Assembly (NCBI GenBank): GCA_965217615.1
Contig: CBDCIT010000033.1
Span: forward strand, 1 to 64,000
Reading direction: 5' to 3'
From: CAVOAK01 sp965217615
GTDB taxonomy: Bacteria > Pseudomonadota > Alphaproteobacteria > UBA8366 > CAVOAK01
Length of the DNA stretch: 64,000 nucleotides
This document shows positions 59,870 through 64,000 of the stretch, in pieces. A model generated the notes under the pieces. It saw only the letters and a list, made by a program, of their open reading frames with translations, was not told where the DNA came from and did no database searches. How positions within the stretch are numbered: the stretch's first letter is position 1; each line of letters begins with the position of its first letter. The translations under genes were made by a program, and so were the position numbers.

Positions 59870-61062
59870 TCACACGCCGCACTTTGCTAAAACAAACAGC
59901 AGGCGGCGTCGCCATGTTTTCGCTGCCCGGCGTTCGCCTGCACCTGGCCCATGCAGATACCGGAGAGCAGCGGCTTGCCGTCTTGATTCTTCGCGGCGGA
60001 CTCGATGGTCTTGCAGCCGTGCCGCCCTATGGCGATCCCGACTACCAGCGCGTCCGACCTCGCATTGCTGTGCCGCCACCCGGTGAATCTGATGGGGCAT
60101 TGGATCTTGACGGTCAGTTCGGTCTGAATCCGGCCTTGGCGCCAATCCATCCATTATTCCGCCGCGACGAGTTGCTGATCCTACATGCGCTTGGCGCTCA
60201 ACATCACACGCGTTCGCATTTCGATGCGCAGGATTTGCTTGAAAACGGAACCGCCAAACCACATGGCGCCGACGACGGCTGGCTGAATCGAGTTTTGAAC
60301 ATAGTTGCGCCTGATCGAAAAGCGCTGGGCTTGGCTCTCGGACACTCGGTACCCTTGCTGATGCGCGGACCAACGTCAGTCAGAACGTGGGCGCCTGGGT
60401 TCTTGCCAAAGGTCGAGGAAGATTTTCTTGATCGATTGGCGGCGATTTACAGCCACGATGCCTTGTTCCGCACTGCCTTTGCCGAAGGGCGTATTTCGTC
60501 AGCTGCCGCTGGCATGACGGATCCGCAAGCGGCGCGGAAAGCGGCCCGGGGAAAGGCGTTCGGTGTAATTGCCGCACAGGCTGGAAAACTACTTGCGGCA
60601 CCCGACGGCCCGCGAATCGCCACCCTCGAATCGACCGGTTGGGATACCCATGTCAACCAGGTAGGCGGCCTCAAGAACCTGCTCGGAGATCTGGCGGGTG
60701 GTCTCATGGCGTTTCGCGACAATATGGGTGCAGCCTGGAACAACACGGTTCTTGTCGCCGTCAGCGAGTTTGGACGCACGGTCGAGGAAAACGGCAGCAG
60801 GGGCACCGATCACGGCACCGGCGGAATTGCCTTCCTCATCGGTGGCGCAGTGGCCGGCGGCCGCATCGGAGGCAAATGGCCTGGTCTCGTGCCGAAGGCC
60901 CGTTTCGAGGGTCGAGACCTATTGCCGACGACCAGCGTCAGAAGCTTGTTCAAGGGTGTCCTTCGAGATCATGTAAACGTCGCCGAAGCCGCACTTGAAG
61001 AGATTGTCTTCCCAGACAGCCGCGCCGCACCAGCTATCGACGGCCTCATCCGACAGGTTTGA
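59866..61062 (+). CDS. DUF1501 domain-containing protein with Tat signal
   Basis: A 398-residue protein of the DUF1501 family, which is related to the alkaline phosphatase/sulfatase fold. The N-terminus is a twin-arginine signal (ITRRTLLKQTAGGVAMFSLPG), so it is probably exported folded. Conserved segments include LAVLILRGGLDGLAAVPPYGD, the histidine-rich LHALGAQHHTRSHFDAQD, and VSEFGRTVEENGSRGTDHGTGG near the C-terminus. Start ATG 59866 overlaps the DUF1800 stop. The partner relation is conserved across bacteria, but the function is unknown. Confidence 0.93.
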   Translation: MITRRTLLKQTAGGVAMFSLPGVRLHLAHADTGEQRLAVLILRGGLDGLAAVPPYGDPDYQRVRPRIAVPPPGESDGALDLDGQFGLNPALAPIHPLFRRDELLILHALGAQHHTRSHFDAQDLLENGTAKPHGADDGWLNRVLNIVAPDRKALGLALGHSVPLLMRGPTSVRTWAPGFLPKVEEDFLDRLAAIYSHDALFRTAFAEGRISSAAAGMTDPQAARKAARGKAFGVIAAQAGKLLAAPDGPRIATLESTGWDTHVNQVGGLKNLLGDLAGGLMAFRDNMGAAWNNTVLVAVSEFGRTVEENGSRGTDHGTGGIAFLIGGAVAGGRIGGKWPGLVPKARFEGRDLLPTTSVRSLFKGVLRDHVNVAEAALEEIVFPDSRAAPAIDGLIRQV

Positions 61063-61100
61063 ACACGCATCCGTGTAATCGAGTGGGGACTGGTAAATTG

Positions 61101-61176
61101 TGGTGGGCGATGACGGGATCGAACCGCCGACCTTCCGGATGTAAACCGGATGCTCTACCAGCTGAGCTAATCGCCC
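61101..61176 (-). tRNA. tRNA-Val (anticodon TAC)
   Basis: The minus strand from 61176 gives the acceptor GGGCGAT, D arm AGCTCAGCTGGTAGAGC, anticodon loop TTTACAT closed by TCCGG/CCGGA, T arm GGCGGTTCGATCCCGTC, and 3' ATCGCCC, discriminator A and encoded CCA (61101-61103). Anticodon TAC reads Val codons. It lies just downstream of the DUF1501 gene and close to hup. Confidence 0.97.
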
Positions 61177-61251
61177 GCGCTCCGGCCTAGTCTCATCTCT
61201 CGCACAGGATCCTGGGTTTGGCGCTGGCCTCTCTCAATTCACGAGAGACAT

Positions 61252-61296
61252 GCACAAACGAAACGGCCGGCCATCAAATTTGAAAACGGCCGGCCG
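61252..61296 (-). terminator. Intrinsic terminator after hup
   Basis: On the minus strand CGGCCGGCC (from 61295) pairs with GGCCGGCCG (to 61263) around a 15-base AT-rich loop, followed by TTTCGTTTGT. It lies 28 bp after the hup stop and should end hup transcription. Confidence 0.75.
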
Positions 61297-61323
61297 GTAC
61301 TGGTCGAGAGTTCCCGCCAGGAT

Positions 61324-61596
61324 TTAGTTGACCGCGTCTTTTAAACCTTTGCCAGCCTTGAATTTTGGCTGTCTTGACGCAGGGATCTGAATACGCTCGC
61401 CCGTTCGAGGATTGCGACCTTCTGAAGCTCGACGATTCGCGACGCTAAAGGTCCCGAACCCAACAAGCCGTACTTCGCCACCGCTTCTCAATGAACCTGT
61501 GATGGAATCGAATACTGCCTCAACCGCCTTACCGGCATCAGCCTTGCTCATGCTTGTGCTGCTAGCCACAGAGGCAACGAGATCATTCTTGTTCAC
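61324..61596 (-). CDS. hup: DNA-binding protein HU
   Basis: Histone-like nucleoid protein that bends DNA. The 90-residue protein is a standard HU/IHF-fold member: MNKNDLVASVASSTSMSKADAGKAVEAVFDSI (helical dimer half), EVRLVGFGTFSVANRRASEGRNPRTGE (beta arm with the conserved RNPRTG and downstream proline tip IPASRQPKFKAGKGLK). It follows lon, the usual alphaproteobacterial and enterobacterial order, with a 185-bp gap that likely carries its own promoter. Confidence 0.98.
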   Translation of the reverse strand: MNKNDLVASVASSTSMSKADAGKAVEAVFDSITGSLRSGGEVRLVGFGTFSVANRRASEGRNPRTGERIQIPASRQPKFKAGKGLKDAVN

Positions 61597-61781
61597 TATG
61601 AGGCCCCCCTTGAGGATTGGGAATGGATTGTTGCACAGACGAGAATTGTCTATGGATGACGGCTTGAGTGTAAATGGAATTCTGACCGGGCGTCAACGCA
61701 GATGCCGCAGAAATCCTTGCTTTTTTCCAGAAAATTGGGCCGTACACGATCTGTTGCCAAAAAATTGCCACCAAACAACCT

Positions 61782-64000
61782 CTAGTGTGTCATAACCGCA
61801 CCGTCCTCATCTTCTTGAGCGGGAACGCTTTTTGCCGACTCTTCGTCTTCCTCCCATTCAATCGAGACCATGGGTTCCGCCAGCGCTATCTCAAGCACTT
61901 CATCGAGCGTGGAAATTGGACGGATTTCGATCTTCTTCTTCACGTTGTCGGCAACGTCAGGCAAATCCTTCATGTTGTCCGTAGGAATGAGAACCGTTGT
62001 CAGTCCACCGCGCACGGCGGCGAGCAGTTTTTCCTTAAGCCCGCCAATAGGCAGCACTCGCCCGCGCAATGTAATCTCACCGGTCATCGCGAGGTCGCGC
62101 CGTACCGGTATGCCGGTCAGCACTGACACCATTGAAGTCACCATAGCGACACCTGCCGACGGTCCGTCTTTTGGAGTCGCGCCTTCCGGAACGTGAACAT
62201 GGATATCACGACGTTCGAATAATGTGGGCTTAATGCCGTATGCGGGCGCCCGGCTCTTTACATAACTCTCGGCAGCTTGCACCGATTCCTGCATGACGTC
62301 GCCAAGCTTTCCGGTTTTAACCACTTTGCCCTTGCCGGGCACAGTGACCGACTCGATCGTTAGCAATTCGCCGCCGACTTCGGTCCAGGCGAGCCCAGTT
62401 ACCACACCGACCAGATCGGTATCTTCAAGCTGGCCAAATCGGTATTTGCGTATGCCAGCCATTTTCTCCAGGTTGCGGCGCGTGATCGATACCTTCTGCC
62501 GCTTCTTGTCCATGAGAATTTCTTTGATCGACTTTCGCGCAAGATTGGCGATCTCGCGTTCAAGGTTGCGCACGCCGGCTTCTCGCGTGTAGTAGCGAAT
62601 GAGCGTCCGTAAAGCGTCGTCGGAAATTGTCCATTCGCCATCCTTAAGACCATGCTCTTTCCGTTGTTTGGAAATGAGATGTCGCTTGGCAATCTGGATC
62701 TTTTCCTCCTCCGTATATCCCGGCAGTCGAATGATCTCCATGCGGTCGAGTAGCGGCTGCAGAATTCTCAGCGTATTCGCCGTGGTCACGAACATCACGT
62801 CCGACAGATCGTAGTCGACCTCTAAATAGTGGTCGTTGAACGTACTGTTTTGCTCAGGGTCGAGAACCTCGAGCAGCGCCGAGGATGGATCGCCGCGCCA
62901 ATCCGCGCCCACCTTGTCGACTTCGTCCAATAGAAACAGCGGATTAGAGAATTTGGCTTTCTTCATCCCCTGTATGATCTTACCAGGCATGGAACCGATA
63001 TAGGTTCGCCGGTGGCCGCGAATCTCTGCCTCATCGCGGACGCCGCCCAACGACATACGGACAAAATTGCGTCCGGTTGCGCGGGCGATCGACTTGCCGA
63101 GCGATGTCTTGCCGACTCCTGGCGGGCCAACGAGACAGAGAATTGGACCTTTGACCTTTCGCATGCGCTGTTGCACGGCGAGATACTCGATGATCCTCTC
63201 TTTGACCTTTTCGAGCCCATAATGGTCTTCGTCGAGGATGCGTTGCGCTACCCTGAGGTCTCGCTTTGTTTTGGTCCGCACCTTCCAAGGAATGCTGAGC
63301 ATCCAATCGAGGTAATTGCGTACGACCGTCGCCTCGGCGGACATCGGGCTCATTGAACGGAGCTTCTTCATTTCGGATTGGGCCTTTTCGCGTGCTTCCT
63401 TCGACAGTTTCGTCTTCTCGATACGCTCCTCAAGTTCCGAGGCCTCATCGCGACCGTCTTCTGTCTCACCCAACTCCTTCTGGATCGCTTTCAGTTGTTC
63501 GTTGAGATGATACTCGCGCTGGGTCTTCTCCATCTGCCGCTTGACGCGGTTGCGGATGCGCTTCTCCACCTGGAGAACGTTAATCTCGCCCTCCATGATG
63601 CCGTAGATGCGCTCCAGCCGTTCGGTTATCGATTCGATCTCAAGCAGTTCCTGTTTGTCTTGGATCTTCAGTGCCAAATGCTGTGCAACGGTATCTGCGA
63701 GCTTGCTTGCTTCCTCGATTTGGTTGATCGAGATCAGCACCTCTGGCGGGATCTTCTTGTTGAGCTTGATATACTGTTCAAATTGGGAGACGACGGCGCG
63801 ACACAGCGCTTCCGACTCGCTCTCCACGCCCGATTTCTCGTCAAAGGTTGCGGTTTCGGCCTGAAAGAAGTCTGGGTTGTCTGCAAACAGTATGATTCGC
63901 GCCCTTTGTCCCCCTTCGACCAATACCTTGACCGTGCCGTCGGGTAGCTTGAGCAGCTGTAGAACCGTGCCAATTGTCCCAACAGAATAGATGTCGTCGG
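61782..64000 (-). CDS. lon: Lon protease, N-terminus beyond window
   Basis: ATP-dependent serine protease degrading misfolded and short-lived regulatory proteins. The frame is open to the window edge (SVGTIGTVLQLLKLPDG is readable upstream of an internal Met at 63923), so at least 739 residues are visible and only about 60-70 N-terminal ones are missing. Present are part of the N-domain, the coiled coil, AAA+ Walker A GPPGVGKTS (about 63100-63126) and Walker B LFLLDEVDK, sensor regions, and the protease Ser in KDGPSAGVAM (about 62145-62175) with the catalytic Lys downstream. The C-terminus has an acidic extension (EWEEDEESAKSVPAQEDEDG). Confidence 0.97.
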   Translation of the reverse strand, partial: DDIYSVGTIGTVLQLLKLPDGTVKVLVEGGQRARIILFADNPDFFQAETATFDEKSGVESESEALCRAVVSQFEQYIKLNKKIPPEVLISINQIEEASKLADTVAQHLALKIQDKQELLEIESITERLERIYGIMEGEINVLQVEKRIRNRVKRQMEKTQREYHLNEQLKAIQKELGETEDGRDEASELEERIEKTKLSKEAREKAQSEMKKLRSMSPMSAEATVVRNYLDWMLSIPWKVRTKTKRDLRVAQRILDEDHYGLEKVKERIIEYLAVQQRMRKVKGPILCLVGPPGVGKTSLGKSIARATGRNFVRMSLGGVRDEAEIRGHRRTYIGSMPGKIIQGMKKAKFSNPLFLLDEVDKVGADWRGDPSSALLEVLDPEQNSTFNDHYLEVDYDLSDVMFVTTANTLRILQPLLDRMEIIRLPGYTEEEKIQIAKRHLISKQRKEHGLKDGEWTISDDALRTLIRYYTREAGVRNLEREIANLARKSIKEILMDKKRQKVSITRRNLEKMAGIRKYRFGQLEDTDLVGVVTGLAWTEVGGELLTIESVTVPGKGKVVKTGKLGDVMQESVQAAESYVKSRAPAYGIKPTLFERRDIHVHVPEGATPKDGPSAGVAMVTSMVSVLTGIPVRRDLAMTGEITLRGRVLPIGGLKEKLLAAVRGGLTTVLIPTDNMKDLPDVADNVKKKIEIRPISTLDEVLEIALAEPMVSIEWEEDEESAKSVPAQEDEDGAVMTH

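Overview
This window comes from an alphaproteobacterium, most likely a Rhodospirillales-like lineage. The evidence is the gene order comEC/gltX/gltA, then lpxD-fabZ-lpxA-lpxI-lpxB, then bamA-rseP-cdsA-uppS-frr-pyrH-tsf-rpsB, dnaE-lolD-lolC-proS, mce-rnj-coaX-birA, a full nuoA-N operon, and hup-lon. It also has LpxI rather than LpxH, a short proline-tRNA ligase, RNase J and a DUF1467 gene. The species cannot be named from sequence alone.

Bases 1-7524 are an accessory, decaying region. It holds a TauD-type dioxygenase cut by the window edge, a GNAT acetyltransferase, small dispersed palindromes, a remnant of an adenylate-cyclase-like gene, and an unrecognised gene with two similar domains. That gene was split by a complete IS66-family element (2110-4540). 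The IS66 element carries a DNA adenine methyltransferase coupled to its transposase and has exact 8-bp target duplications. An IS1182-like element lies inside a truncated IS5-like element, which itself cut off the 3' end of comEC. comEC (7525-9047) also has two frameshifts and is a pseudogene.

Bases 9171-12478 carry core genes gltX, gltA and a DsrC/TusE-family gene. A second nest of mobile DNA follows (12675-17396): an IS21 element with a complete IS256 element inserted at the start of istB (8-bp duplication), next to the C-terminal part of another IS256-type transposase. A frameshift near the end of istB joins istB and that remnant into one long chimeric reading frame.

From 17786 to 57842 almost every gene lies on the minus strand in tight, often overlapping operons. 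They cover lipid A synthesis, outer-membrane assembly, phospholipid and undecaprenyl lipid synthesis, translation, replication (dnaE), lipoprotein export (lolCD), RNA decay, cofactor synthesis (coaX, birA) and respiratory complex I (nuoN to nuoA). dxr is absent from its usual place between cdsA and rseP. Then come tRNA-Asp, a plus-strand DUF1800-DUF1501 pair, tRNA-Val, hup and the 5'-truncated lon.

The observations most worth a second look are the methyltransferase-bearing IS66, the repeat-domain gene it split, the nested IS21/IS256 with its chimeric reading frame, the broken comEC, an RNase J without its C-terminal domain, a DsrC-like protein lacking the C-terminal cysteine, a 22-bp perfect palindrome, and an orphan terminator that suggests a small RNA.
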